A stretch of DNA of 64,000 bases, taken from the NCBI RefSeq assembly GCF_021728535.1, contig NZ_JAKKDU010000003.1, positions 221,045 to 285,044 on the forward strand. Reading direction: 5' to 3'. Positions 55,374 through 63,685 of this stretch are shown here, piece after piece; position 1 is the first letter of the stretch; each line of letters opens with the position of its first letter. The position numbers were made by a program, and so were the translations under genes. This DNA comes from Wocania arenilitoris. Lineage in GTDB: Bacteria > Bacteroidota > Bacteroidia > Flavobacteriales > Flavobacteriaceae. Under the pieces are notes generated by a model that saw only the letters and a list, made by a program, of their open reading frames with translations, searched no databases and had not been told where the DNA came from.

Positions 55374-56159
55374 TCAATCCTGCATCAAGGCTGATCGTCC
55401 ACCATCGATAAGATAAGTGGTTCCTGAGATAAAGGCTGCTGCATCGGATGCTAAAAAAGCACATAAGGCACCTACTTCTTCTGCAGTCCCTATCCTTTTA
55501 ACCGGATGTGTGTCTATAGTACGTTGACGTTCTTCTTCAGCATCTGGAAAACTATCAAACCATTTTTGATTGCCTTTAGTGTCTATAAACCCAGGAGCTA
55601 TGCCAACTGTTCTAATCTTAGGCCCCCATTCTATAGCCAATGATTGAACCATACCTTTTATAGCGGTTTTGGCTATATTGTATGGGAAACATCCGGGTAT
55701 TGTATAATCAGAATGGTTTGAGGTCATTATTAAGATAACACCCTTTCCACTTTTTTCAAGATGAGGTCTGCAAAGTTTGCTTATTTTCCAATGTGATTTT
55801 AAATTCAAATCCATATTGAATTCCCATTGTTCATCCGTACAATTTTCTGCCCCTTCAAATACATTGACTCCAGCATTGGATACCAAAATATCAATATTCC
55901 CAAAGGTTTCAATCGTTTTTTTAATTAATGCTTCTTGATCTTCAAATGATGTGATGTTAAGAGAAGTATATATTGCCTGAGTCCCTTCTTTTTCTGCGAT
56001 ATTAATAAAAGCTATTGCCCCTTCTGAATTTTTAGCAGAAAGCCCACAACCCGATACATTACAACCTGCTTTTGCCAACACTTTTGCAACCCCTTGCCCT
56101 AGGCCATTACTAACTCCTGTTACTAGAGCTGTTTTTCCTTTTAAATCAATGGTCAACAT
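55374..56159 (-). CDS. Short-chain dehydrogenase/reductase (sugar or sugar-acid)
   Basis: A 261-residue SDR. The NAD-binding motif is GVSNGLGQGVAKVLAKAG, then VSNAGVNVFEGAE, catalytic Ser (IMTSNHSDY) and YNIAKTAIKG with Tyr and Lys, and the C-terminal SGTTYLIDGGRSALMQD. The family includes glucose/galactose/fucose dehydrogenases and KduD-type enzymes. In this operon it would oxidise a free sugar to its lactone or reduce a keto-deoxy intermediate. It lies 18 bp after the dehydratase gene and 25 bp before the dead lactonase. Confidence 0.87.
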   Translation of the reverse strand: MLTIDLKGKTALVTGVSNGLGQGVAKVLAKAGCNVSGCGLSAKNSEGAIAFINIAEKEGTQAIYTSLNITSFEDQEALIKKTIETFGNIDILVSNAGVNVFEGAENCTDEQWEFNMDLNLKSHWKISKLCRPHLEKSGKGVILIMTSNHSDYTIPGCFPYNIAKTAIKGMVQSLAIEWGPKIRTVGIAPGFIDTKGNQKWFDSFPDAEEERQRTIDTHPVKRIGTAEEVGALCAFLASDAAAFISGTTYLIDGGRSALMQD

Positions 56160-56177
56160 GGTATTTGTTTTTAATTG

Positions 56178-57338
56178 TTAGATATAAAACCCATCTCTGT
56201 GTTCTCTAATCCCTGGATGTTTTTCCATTTCTTCTTCAATCAAATCTACTCCTAAACCAGGTCTTTCACTTAGTATCAATTGTCCGTTTTGGATGTCTAA
56301 AGGATAATCGATTACGGTATCTCTCCAAAGTACATCTTTAAAAATAAATTCTTGTCTAAAGAAGTTCGGAATCGAAGCACAGACGTGTGCTGATGCTAAA
56401 GTGGATAGAGGGCCATTTGGATTGTGCGGGGCTATCATAACATTGTATGCTTCTGCCATGGTTGCCATACGCTTCATTTCCGAAGGGCCACCGCAACGCG
56501 TAATATCAGGCATAATTACATCACAAATATGTTTTTCTAAAATAGGACGAATAGCATGTCTTGTATAGTGCCTTTCTCCTACACATATAGAAACACTTGG
56601 ATCTATGCGCTCTCTAAAAGCTCTCAATGTATCTGCACTTTCAGGACCTGCCGGCTCTTCGTACCAGGTAATGTCTAATTCTTTTAGACGCTTTGCCATT
56701 GTTACCGCTACTTTAAAATTAAGCATGGCATGGGTTTCAATCATGATATCCATGTCTTCTCCAACAGCTTCTCTTACAGCCTTACTTACATTAAAGGCTC
56801 TATTTTGTTGCAATTTTGAAAGTGATAAATTAGTATCCAAATCCTCTCCATAAAAATAGTTGGTATGGGCGAAAGGGTCGAATTTTAACCCTGTAAAACC
56901 TGCTGCTTTTACTTCTTTGGCTTGCTTAACGTAATCAGCTTCGTTATGCCCTCCTCCTGTGAACCAATAATTAGCATATAATTGAATTTTAGTTCTAAAA
57001 GACCCTCCTAATAAATCATATACAGGTATTCCTAGTGCCTTCCCTTTAAGGTCCAACAATGCCATGTCAATCCCAGAAATAGCACACATACTTGCTCCAT
57101 AAGGCCCTATCCAGTTTAAGTCTCTGTACAATTTTGTCCAGATAAAATCTGTCCTCATAGGGTCTAACCCAATAATTCTTTGTCCTAATTCTTTGACTGC
57201 ACTTTCAATTATTTGACTGCCTGGCCAGTTAGTCGCCTCCCCAACTCCTGTTACACCCTCATCTGTATATATTTTTAATAGTGTCCAGTTGTACTTGACT
57301 CCTTCTACAAGCCATACTTTCACGTCTGTTATCTTCAT
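56178..57338 (-). CDS. Enolase-superfamily sugar-acid dehydratase (galactonate dehydratase-like)
   Basis: A 386-residue mandelate racemase/muconate lactonizing enzyme. The N-terminal cap is MKITDVKVWLVEGVKYNW; the barrel has a metal-ligand strand with MIETHAMLNF (Glu where galactonate dehydratase has Asp), WYEEPAGPESADTL (Glu), CVGERHYTR (Glu), MPDITRCGGPSE and the general-base His in IAPHNPNGPLS. Similar enzymes dehydrate aldonates to 2-keto-3-deoxyaldonates. It lies in an operon with an SDR, an RraA-like protein and an SSS transporter. The exact sugar acid cannot be read from sequence; an anhydrogalactonate cycloisomerase of the same superfamily is an alternative. Confidence 0.87.
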   Translation of the reverse strand: MKITDVKVWLVEGVKYNWTLLKIYTDEGVTGVGEATNWPGSQIIESAVKELGQRIIGLDPMRTDFIWTKLYRDLNWIGPYGASMCAISGIDMALLDLKGKALGIPVYDLLGGSFRTKIQLYANYWFTGGGHNEADYVKQAKEVKAAGFTGLKFDPFAHTNYFYGEDLDTNLSLSKLQQNRAFNVSKAVREAVGEDMDIMIETHAMLNFKVAVTMAKRLKELDITWYEEPAGPESADTLRAFRERIDPSVSICVGERHYTRHAIRPILEKHICDVIMPDITRCGGPSEMKRMATMAEAYNVMIAPHNPNGPLSTLASAHVCASIPNFFRQEFIFKDVLWRDTVIDYPLDIQNGQLILSERPGLGVDLIEEEMEKHPGIREHRDGFYI

Positions 57339-57347
57339 CTTTTTTAT

Positions 57348-57501
57348 TTAAAAAATTTTATCTATTGTTAGCTTCAAAGTTTCCTTTAGACCGGTATATT
57401 TAGTAATGATTTTCCACACTTCTATGGATTTACCAACAAAGAGTTCTAAATCATAGCTTCTTAATAGCGTCGAGCAATTTATATTTTTCTTTTACATTCA
57501 T
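57348..57501 (-). pseudogene. Possible short frameshifted gene remnant
   Basis: Minus-strand frames read MNVKEKYKLLDAIKK from 57501 and, after a one-base shift near 57455, YDLELFVGKSIEVWKIITK to a stop at 57348. The two pieces together look protein-like, but I do not recognise a family. It lies between the RraA-like and dehydratase genes, where an operon gene could once have been. Confidence 0.35.
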
Positions 57502-57543
57502 GATTTTTTTTATAATGGTTAAGACTTACTCTTTATGGATTCA

Positions 57544-58239
57544 TTACATGATTTGATACTTATCCCAAGCATCTAAGGCGCTCATACCATTTTGAATGGC
57601 TTTTAAAACTGTTTTTTCACCCCTAGCTTTTTCAAATGCTCTTAAGAACACGTCTTTCTCATGTTCTTTTGGAACTACGCATACTCCATCAATATCTCCC
57701 ACAATAATATCTCCTGGATTTATTCTAATTCCATTCATTTCAATTGGCACTCTAAAATCTATCACTTTTCCTCTAGGTCCTTGGTCTTGTGCATAATTTC
57801 CATAAGAGAAAATGGGCAAATCCAATTCTAGCATCCCAAAGGTATCTCTAGAATAACCATTGGCTATTGCCCCGGCAGCTCCTAATGTTTTTGCTCTAGT
57901 CATCATAAGTTCTCCAAGTAGTGCATAATTTGGAGAAGCCCCAGAACAGATATATACTTCATTTTTTTTTAAATCGTCTAAAGCTTCTAGCATAAGACCA
58001 AATGGTTTTGACATTAATGGATTTTGACTTCCTATGCTTAATTCTTCAAATGTGTCTGCTTCTAGAACTGGCATAGCACGTCCTATTAAAAACATATCGT
58101 CTTTTAAAGGCTGTATTTGAGGGGGCAAAAATTGATGTAATAACATCATTTTATCCATGGCATCACCTACAACTGCCGTAAATAATTCTTTTTTTGCTGC
58201 TGCAAATAATTCATCGTCATTTTTCCAAAATTTATTCAT
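57544..58239 (-). CDS. RraA-like aldolase-fold protein (HMG/CHA aldolase type)
   Basis: A 231-residue protein of the RraA / 4-hydroxy-4-methyl-2-oxoglutarate aldolase family. It has the full catalytic signature: Glu of GELMM, exactly twenty residues, then Arg-Asp (YSRDT), the E-X20-R-D motif of class II pyruvate aldolases, which true RNase E regulators lack. Other blocks are GRAMPVLEADTFEE, GASPNYALLGEL and INPGDIIVGDIDGVCVVP. It probably cleaves a 2-keto-3-deoxy or related acid to pyruvate plus an aldehyde. It lies in operon with a dehydratase, an SDR and a transporter, which agrees with this role. Confidence 0.82.
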   Translation of the reverse strand: MNKFWKNDDELFAAAKKELFTAVVGDAMDKMMLLHQFLPPQIQPLKDDMFLIGRAMPVLEADTFEELSIGSQNPLMSKPFGLMLEALDDLKKNEVYICSGASPNYALLGELMMTRAKTLGAAGAIANGYSRDTFGMLELDLPIFSYGNYAQDQGPRGKVIDFRVPIEMNGIRINPGDIIVGDIDGVCVVPKEHEKDVFLRAFEKARGEKTVLKAIQNGMSALDAWDKYQIM

Positions 58240-58292
58240 TAATTTTTCTTTTAGTTCTTGTGTTTATAATAATAAAAATCCCTCTTTGTTGT

Positions 58293-59852
58293 TTACCAAA
58301 ATGTATAGTAAAGCAATGCTAGAAATGCGCATATCAGAATAGAGACCACATTAAATAGTGTTTTAGTTTTGTATATTCCTTTATTTATTTTAATGAGGTT
58401 GTTACTTTTCCCTCCTTTAAATAGTGAAATTGATATCAAAACAACTGATAGTATTAAAAATGAAATACCCATTCTATCTAAAAAAGGCAAATTTTCTATT
58501 GTTATATCTAATAATACGGAAACAGGAATGGTTAAAATTACTGTCCATAAAGCTCCGCTTGAATTTGCCTTTTTCCAAAATAATCCAAATAGGAAAACGA
58601 CAACTATTCCTGGAGTTACCATACCTGTAAAGTCTTGGATGAATTGAAAAGCTTGTTCTAAAGATGATAGTAATGGTGCGACAAGTACGGCTATAAGCAA
58701 AGACAACGCACTCATTATTCTACCTACTACAACCAACTTGGTATCTGTTGCTGTTTTGTTAAATATGGGTTTATATATATCGAAAGTAAAAATGGTAGAT
58801 GCACTGGTAACCATGGAGCTTAATGAGGATACGATAGCTGCTATTAATGCAGCAAATGCCAATCCTTTAAATCCTGATGGAATGAATGAATTAAGTAACC
58901 ATGGATAAGCTTCGTCTGGCTTATCGATACCTGCATCTAAAACAAAGGCAGCAATACCAGGCAACACCACAATTAAAGGAATAAATAATTTTAAAAACGC
59001 AGCAAACACCATTCCTTTTTGAGCTTCACCTATGCTTTTGGCTGCTAACGAGCGCTGAATGATGTATTGGTTACAACCAAAATAAGCAATATTTGCTACC
59101 CAAATCCCTCCCAATATCACTCCAATTCCTGGTAAATATTTATAATTCGGATCAGATTTACTAAGAATTAAATCAAATTTCTCTGGTGCATTTTCATACA
59201 AGATTTGAAGTCCTGAAAAAATGTCGAAAGAATTGCTAATGGCTTTGATAGCAAAAAAGGTTGTCATTAAACCACCAAAAACCAAAAAGATAACTTGAAT
59301 AACATCTGTGTATGCTACGGCTTTTAAACCTCCAATTACCGCATATAATCCTGACAAAACGGCTAAGACCAAAATCCATTGCATAAGAGATAAGCCTAAA
59401 AACCCTTGTAAAACCAAAGCTCCTAGATAAAATACAGAAGATAAATTAACAAACCAATAAACGAGTAGCCAAAAAACAGCTAAACTAATTCTTAATCTCG
59501 AATCGTATCTCCTTTCTAAAAATCCGGGCATTGTATAAATGCCATTTTTCAAATAAATAGGTAAAAAATATTTTGCAACTATTAATAAACCAAGAGCTCC
59601 CAACCATTCATATGTTGCTATTCCTAATCCAATGGCATAACCAGAACCTGTCATTCCAATAAACTGCTCTGCAGAAATATTTGCAGCAATTACAGAAGAT
59701 CCTATTACCCACCATGGCAAAGTGTTTCCAGCAAAAAAGTAGTCTTTCGAAGATTGTTTTTTCTTAATAAAAAACGTAACTCCTAAGCCTATTGCTAAAA
59801 CCAATAAAAAATAACTTACAAAAATAATTATATCTAAAGTAGAAAGATTCAT
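58293..59852 (-). CDS. Sodium:solute symporter (SSS family)
   Basis: A 519-residue integral membrane symporter with about 13 helices. The first helix is LDIIIFVSYFLLVLAIGLG; family blocks include FFAGNTLPWWVIGSSVIAAN, SAEQFIGMTGSGYA, WLVYWFVNLSSVFYLGA, GGLKAVAYTDVIQ and AALIAAIVSSLSSMVTSAS. The family carries sugars, uronates or organic acids with Na+; in this operon it would import the sugar or sugar acid used by the dehydratase pathway. Its promoter carries the TAACTTGCTAT module (59901-59963) upstream of a TATATTTG -7 box at 59876-59883. Confidence 0.9.
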   Translation of the reverse strand: MNLSTLDIIIFVSYFLLVLAIGLGVTFFIKKKQSSKDYFFAGNTLPWWVIGSSVIAANISAEQFIGMTGSGYAIGLGIATYEWLGALGLLIVAKYFLPIYLKNGIYTMPGFLERRYDSRLRISLAVFWLLVYWFVNLSSVFYLGALVLQGFLGLSLMQWILVLAVLSGLYAVIGGLKAVAYTDVIQVIFLVFGGLMTTFFAIKAISNSFDIFSGLQILYENAPEKFDLILSKSDPNYKYLPGIGVILGGIWVANIAYFGCNQYIIQRSLAAKSIGEAQKGMVFAAFLKLFIPLIVVLPGIAAFVLDAGIDKPDEAYPWLLNSFIPSGFKGLAFAALIAAIVSSLSSMVTSASTIFTFDIYKPIFNKTATDTKLVVVGRIMSALSLLIAVLVAPLLSSLEQAFQFIQDFTGMVTPGIVVVFLFGLFWKKANSSGALWTVILTIPVSVLLDITIENLPFLDRMGISFLILSVVLISISLFKGGKSNNLIKINKGIYKTKTLFNVVSILICAFLALLYYTFW

Positions 59853-59875
59853 TCATGTTTTTTTTAATGATACAT

Positions 59876-59963
59876 CAAATATATGCGGCCACTTATATAT
59901 TAACTTGCTATAAATTCCCCATAACATCCTCTATATTTGCTAAAAATATCACATAGCAAGTTA
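59876..59963 (-). promoter_or_regulatory. Promoter and regulatory module of the SSS operon
   Basis: On the minus strand a -7 box TATATTTG (59876-59883) is preceded by a module whose ends are perfect 11 bp inverted arms: TAACTTGCTAT (59901-59911) and ATAGCAAGTTA (59953-59963). The near arm starts 18 bp from the end of the -7 box, covering the -33 region where no TTTG is present. A near copy controls the GH2 gene at 63097-63160 with the same spacing. Confidence 0.7.
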
Positions 59964-60003
59964 TTCAGCAATTATACTACGAATCAAACTATTCCCTATA
60001 GTA

Positions 60004-63003
60004 TTAAAAACTGAGCCTTAATTCAACTTTATTTTTATATGCGCCTTTTAATAGGATATTTTTTTGATAATTACCCCATGACAGACCGGGATAATCAAGC
60101 TCATTATTGATGTGTAAATTAATATTCCCATTTATCTTTTCTATTCTACACGATTTATCAGCATTTCCGCCTACAACAAGGCTTCCTAGATGACCTAAGT
60201 ATAATTTAAAGGTTCGGATATTTTCTTTTGATGATCGTGCTATGTGTGTTAATGCACCAACTTGTTCTTTATCAACTCCATGGTAATAAAAGCTTTTGGT
60301 ATCGTATTGCCAATCTTTTTGGGGTGCTTCCCTGTACTTATTTTGTATATTCGAATAAAGAGTTGTTTTTCCTTCTATAGCAGACATATGATTAGCTGGA
60401 TAAACCCCCCAATAAGCGTCTCTTTTCCATGAAAGTGAATCGACCACGTTGTCAATAGCATAACTTATGCCCAACTCGCGAATAAACTCTTCTGGCATTT
60501 TTTGTATTTGATATTCAGTAAGAATACTTGCATCTGGAAATACCCTAGTTACTAGCTTCACATTCTGTAAACTATCATAGCTTCCAGAATTTATAATTTC
60601 TATATGAGTATCCTTTTTTGTCACTGACATAGATTTTAAATTCCAATTTTTGCTATAGTTATTAACTTCATAAATGGAAAACTTCACTTCTTTCCCCCTA
60701 GTTAACAGATTAAGGTATGGCCCTGAAAAATTCATTTTATTGTCCTTAACATATGCTTTTGTAAATAATCCTGTATTCTTATCGAGTTTAAATTCTACAT
60801 TATTTTCACACACAATAGTATAATAGTCTTTACTTTCTTTAATATCTATACGTGTTCCTTTTGAAATGGGAGTTTCTATTTTTTTCTCATTTTCTATGTT
60901 CAAGCAGTAGGTATCTACTAAGTGATTTTTACTATCTTTAAAATTTATGATAATAGAAAATTTATGACCTTGGAAATCTATTGGGATTTGTATTTTCCCT
61001 TTGGTATGTGCAGGAATGTTTGGACTTTTTAATGTTTTTAGTTTGCCATTAATTGTGTATTGTATACTTAATTCATTTAAGTTAGTATGATCATACCGAT
61101 TATAAATAGGTACGTCTAAAGACGAACCTTGTTTTATGTTTTTATACTCTTTTTTTAGTATTCTTACTGGTGAATATGCTTTTTTGGTATTCCAAAATTC
61201 AGGTTTTTTTCTACGCCAAGTATCAACTATACCCCATTCGCCAAAACCAACAGTGGGTCCTGAATATGGTTCTATATCAGGATCACCTTTTACAGTGCCC
61301 CACCAGTCTCCATAACCAGGAAGATTTTTTGGTAACATAAAAGTTTCGTCTATCATCCCCCATATAGCCCCTCCAAGGCCACCATCAGCATCATAGGTTT
61401 TTTGCCACATGGTATCTAAAGAAATACCCCAAAACTCACGGATATTAGGGTCAGATTTCACATCTTTTGTATAGCATGGTACGTGTGCCCATTCATCAAA
61501 GATCACGGGCTTATCTGCTTGACCAAATCCTCTGATTACAAATTGTTCGTAATTCTCATTTCCATTTGTATCGGGGTAGTGTTCACTAATAAGGTCATAA
61601 GAGCTTATACCTTTTGGAACGTGTTCTGGATAGCTAAAAATGATTGGACGTGTATTGTCTGTTTTTTTCACCCAATCATAGGATGCCTGAAAGTTATTAC
61701 CAAATTTGTTTTCATTTCCAATGGACCAGAATATAATTGAGGGGTAATTACGGTGGTTCGTCACCATTTCTTTTAATTGGGAAAAGTACCTTTCTGTATA
61801 TGCTGGATCATCTTGCGTTACGTGGGGTTTATAGTTTTCACGACGCCACGAGTCAACAAAACAAACAGGTGTTTCATCTTCTACATAAATACCATATTCG
61901 TCACATAATTGTAGAAAATATTCTGTAGGCGGGTAGTGAGATGCTCTTATGAAGTTCATATTGGCTTCTTTGGCAAGCAATACATCCTTCTTATCATATT
62001 CTGGTGTAGATACTCTACCTAGCATGGGATGAACATCATGACGGTTTGCTCCTCTTAGTTTTATTTGTTTCCCATTTACTAAAAACCTATTACCAAGAAC
62101 TTCAATCTCTCTAAAGCCTACGTTATAAGATTTACTCCATATTACGCTTTCGTTCTCTACTACACTAAGCTTAAGTTTGTATAAATTTGGATGTTCTGCA
62201 TCCCATTTCAATGGACTGACAATGTGATTTTCAATATCAAATTGACCATTAGATATAATTTGAGACGGTATTTTAAGCTCAATTTCCTTATTTTGATTAT
62301 TAAATAGGGCAAGCTTAATTATTATATTTTCATCTGTTGTAGCATGGGTTATGCCTCTAATTCGAAGAGTAGCGTCTCTGTATTGTGGATCTAAATCTGT
62401 GGTAATAACTACTTGATCGGGGTAGTTATGCGGCAAGGCCATTAATTTAACATCTCTTAATATACCACCTATTTCGTGCTTTGCATAGCCTGATGCATAG
62501 GATATCTCATCCCGTTTATCCACTACTTCCATGTGTAAAGTAGCTGTATCTCCTACTTGTACATAGGGTGTAATGTCACACTCCCAACTTGTAAATCCTC
62601 CAGAATGGTCTCGAATGTAATGACCGTTTACCCAAACTTTTGCGTAACTATATACTCCATCAAATTTTATTATAATTGTTTTCCCTTTGTAATCCGAAGG
62701 AATATAAATTCGCTTTTTATATGCAAAAGATTCATCATGCTTAATGGGAATACCTTGCATCATGCATTCACCTGGCACTAATATTTCTTTCCACTCCTTA
62801 TTTGTCACTGTGTCTTTCCAAAAACTGTTTGAGGGAGTCGTGTTTATTTTCCATTTTCCGTTTAGGGAAATTATTGGCTCTGCAACCCCATGCACATAAT
62901 ACGCTGGCAAATCTTGTTGCTTGCAACCAGTAATTAATAGTATTCCAAATAAAAAAGGAATAAATACCGTTTTTAGTGGTCTGTTATAATTTAGTTTGAT
63001 CAT
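60004..63003 (-). CDS. Glycoside hydrolase family 2 lipoprotein (beta-galactosidase-like)
   Basis: A 999-residue GH2 enzyme. A lipoprotein signal (LFGILLITGC) is followed by the sugar-binding jelly roll (SLNGKWKINTTPSN, FDGVYSYAKVWVNGHYI), an immunoglobulin-like domain (about 210-320) and the TIM barrel with the acid/base Glu in FWSIGNEN and the nucleophile Glu in VIFDEWAHVP. RGANRHDVHPMLGR and NFIRASHYPP are also typical. A long C-terminal region (~340 residues) holds further beta-sandwich domains. It acts outside the cytoplasm on a galactose- or glucuronate-type oligosaccharide. It lies next to a sulfatase and has the same regulatory module as the SSS gene. Confidence 0.9.
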   Translation of the reverse strand: MIKLNYNRPLKTVFIPFLFGILLITGCKQQDLPAYYVHGVAEPIISLNGKWKINTTPSNSFWKDTVTNKEWKEILVPGECMMQGIPIKHDESFAYKKRIYIPSDYKGKTIIIKFDGVYSYAKVWVNGHYIRDHSGGFTSWECDITPYVQVGDTATLHMEVVDKRDEISYASGYAKHEIGGILRDVKLMALPHNYPDQVVITTDLDPQYRDATLRIRGITHATTDENIIIKLALFNNQNKEIELKIPSQIISNGQFDIENHIVSPLKWDAEHPNLYKLKLSVVENESVIWSKSYNVGFREIEVLGNRFLVNGKQIKLRGANRHDVHPMLGRVSTPEYDKKDVLLAKEANMNFIRASHYPPTEYFLQLCDEYGIYVEDETPVCFVDSWRRENYKPHVTQDDPAYTERYFSQLKEMVTNHRNYPSIIFWSIGNENKFGNNFQASYDWVKKTDNTRPIIFSYPEHVPKGISSYDLISEHYPDTNGNENYEQFVIRGFGQADKPVIFDEWAHVPCYTKDVKSDPNIREFWGISLDTMWQKTYDADGGLGGAIWGMIDETFMLPKNLPGYGDWWGTVKGDPDIEPYSGPTVGFGEWGIVDTWRRKKPEFWNTKKAYSPVRILKKEYKNIKQGSSLDVPIYNRYDHTNLNELSIQYTINGKLKTLKSPNIPAHTKGKIQIPIDFQGHKFSIIINFKDSKNHLVDTYCLNIENEKKIETPISKGTRIDIKESKDYYTIVCENNVEFKLDKNTGLFTKAYVKDNKMNFSGPYLNLLTRGKEVKFSIYEVNNYSKNWNLKSMSVTKKDTHIEIINSGSYDSLQNVKLVTRVFPDASILTEYQIQKMPEEFIRELGISYAIDNVVDSLSWKRDAYWGVYPANHMSAIEGKTTLYSNIQNKYREAPQKDWQYDTKSFYYHGVDKEQVGALTHIARSSKENIRTFKLYLGHLGSLVVGGNADKSCRIEKINGNINLHINNELDYPGLSWGNYQKNILLKGAYKNKVELRLSF

Positions 63004-63071
63004 TTTGGTTTACTTATTTAAGAATAAAATAACTTTTAAAAACAACTGTATATTAGCTCTCTATGTAATAG

Positions 63072-63160
63072 CAAATCTACATTATCGTTTATATGTTAAC
63101 TTGCTGTAAATTCCTCATTAGCTCCTCTATATTTGCTAAAAAACACCCTGTAGTAAGTTA
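63072..63160 (-). promoter_or_regulatory. Promoter and regulatory module of the GH2 gene
   Basis: On the minus strand a -7 box TAGATTTG (63072-63079) is preceded by a copy of the SSS module, with TAACTTGCTGT at 63097-63107 and GTAGTAAGTTA at 63150-63160 as imperfect inverted arms. The near arm starts 18 bp from the -7 box, exactly as at the SSS gene. The intervening sequence, including CTCTATATTTGCTAAAAA, is also shared. Confidence 0.7.
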
Positions 63161-63213
63161 TTTAGCAAAAACAATAAAAATATTATTTTGTTGTTTTATG
63201 GCATTAAACACCT

Positions 63214-63237
63214 AGGAACGACTTTCCGTTCCTTTTT
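63214..63237 (+). terminator. Terminator-like hairpin in a gene-free gap
   Basis: AGGAACG and CGTTCCT arms with a 6 nt loop are followed by TTTTT on the plus strand. No plus-strand gene ends here, so it could end a short antisense or leader transcript, or be a chance stem. Confidence 0.35.
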
Positions 63238-63685
63238 ATATTTTTTGCCCTATTTCTTAAATAACCAACCTCCCAGACTTCTATCAACAAACTAATAGGT
63301 TTAAATTAGCTGCAACTCACGTGAACAGATTTCCAATCCGTTAAAGGTAAAATACAGATAGGTTTTTAGATTAAAAAAATGAAATCCAACACTTTAATTT
63401 ACTAAAAATCTATCTTTTTTAATAATGAAATACCTCTAAAGATTAATCGAACTCAGATAAATAGTAATTTTTACAAAGCAAGCTTCGAGGTATGTATCCT
63501 ATAGTGAATCAATTAAACCCAAATTACGCATTAAGAATTTCGAGGGGGTAAATGTTTTTGAATGTTTTGATATTGTTGAATTTCACATTATCCTTAAAAT
63601 TTATACTGAATATCAATAATAGAAGCAAAAGTCCACACGCCCACAATTCTTATAAATAACCTCCTATCCACAGATTGGTGAATTC

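Larger units (their letters stand above)
63004..63685. other. Gap between sulfatase and GH2 genes: no gene recognised
   Basis: A gap of about 680 bp. The right flank of GH2 holds its promoter module (63072-63160) and a hairpin at 63214-63237; the rest (63240-63685) is AT-rich without a recognisable protein. A CACGTG site lies at 63318-63323 (CTCACGTGAAC), which only weakly resembles the LacI-type operators. Confidence 0.5.

Noticed and set aside
63316..63326. CTCACGTGAAC as a fourth LacI-type operator
   Set aside because: Only the central CACGTG and part of one side match; it lies far from a start codon and CACGTG can occur by chance.
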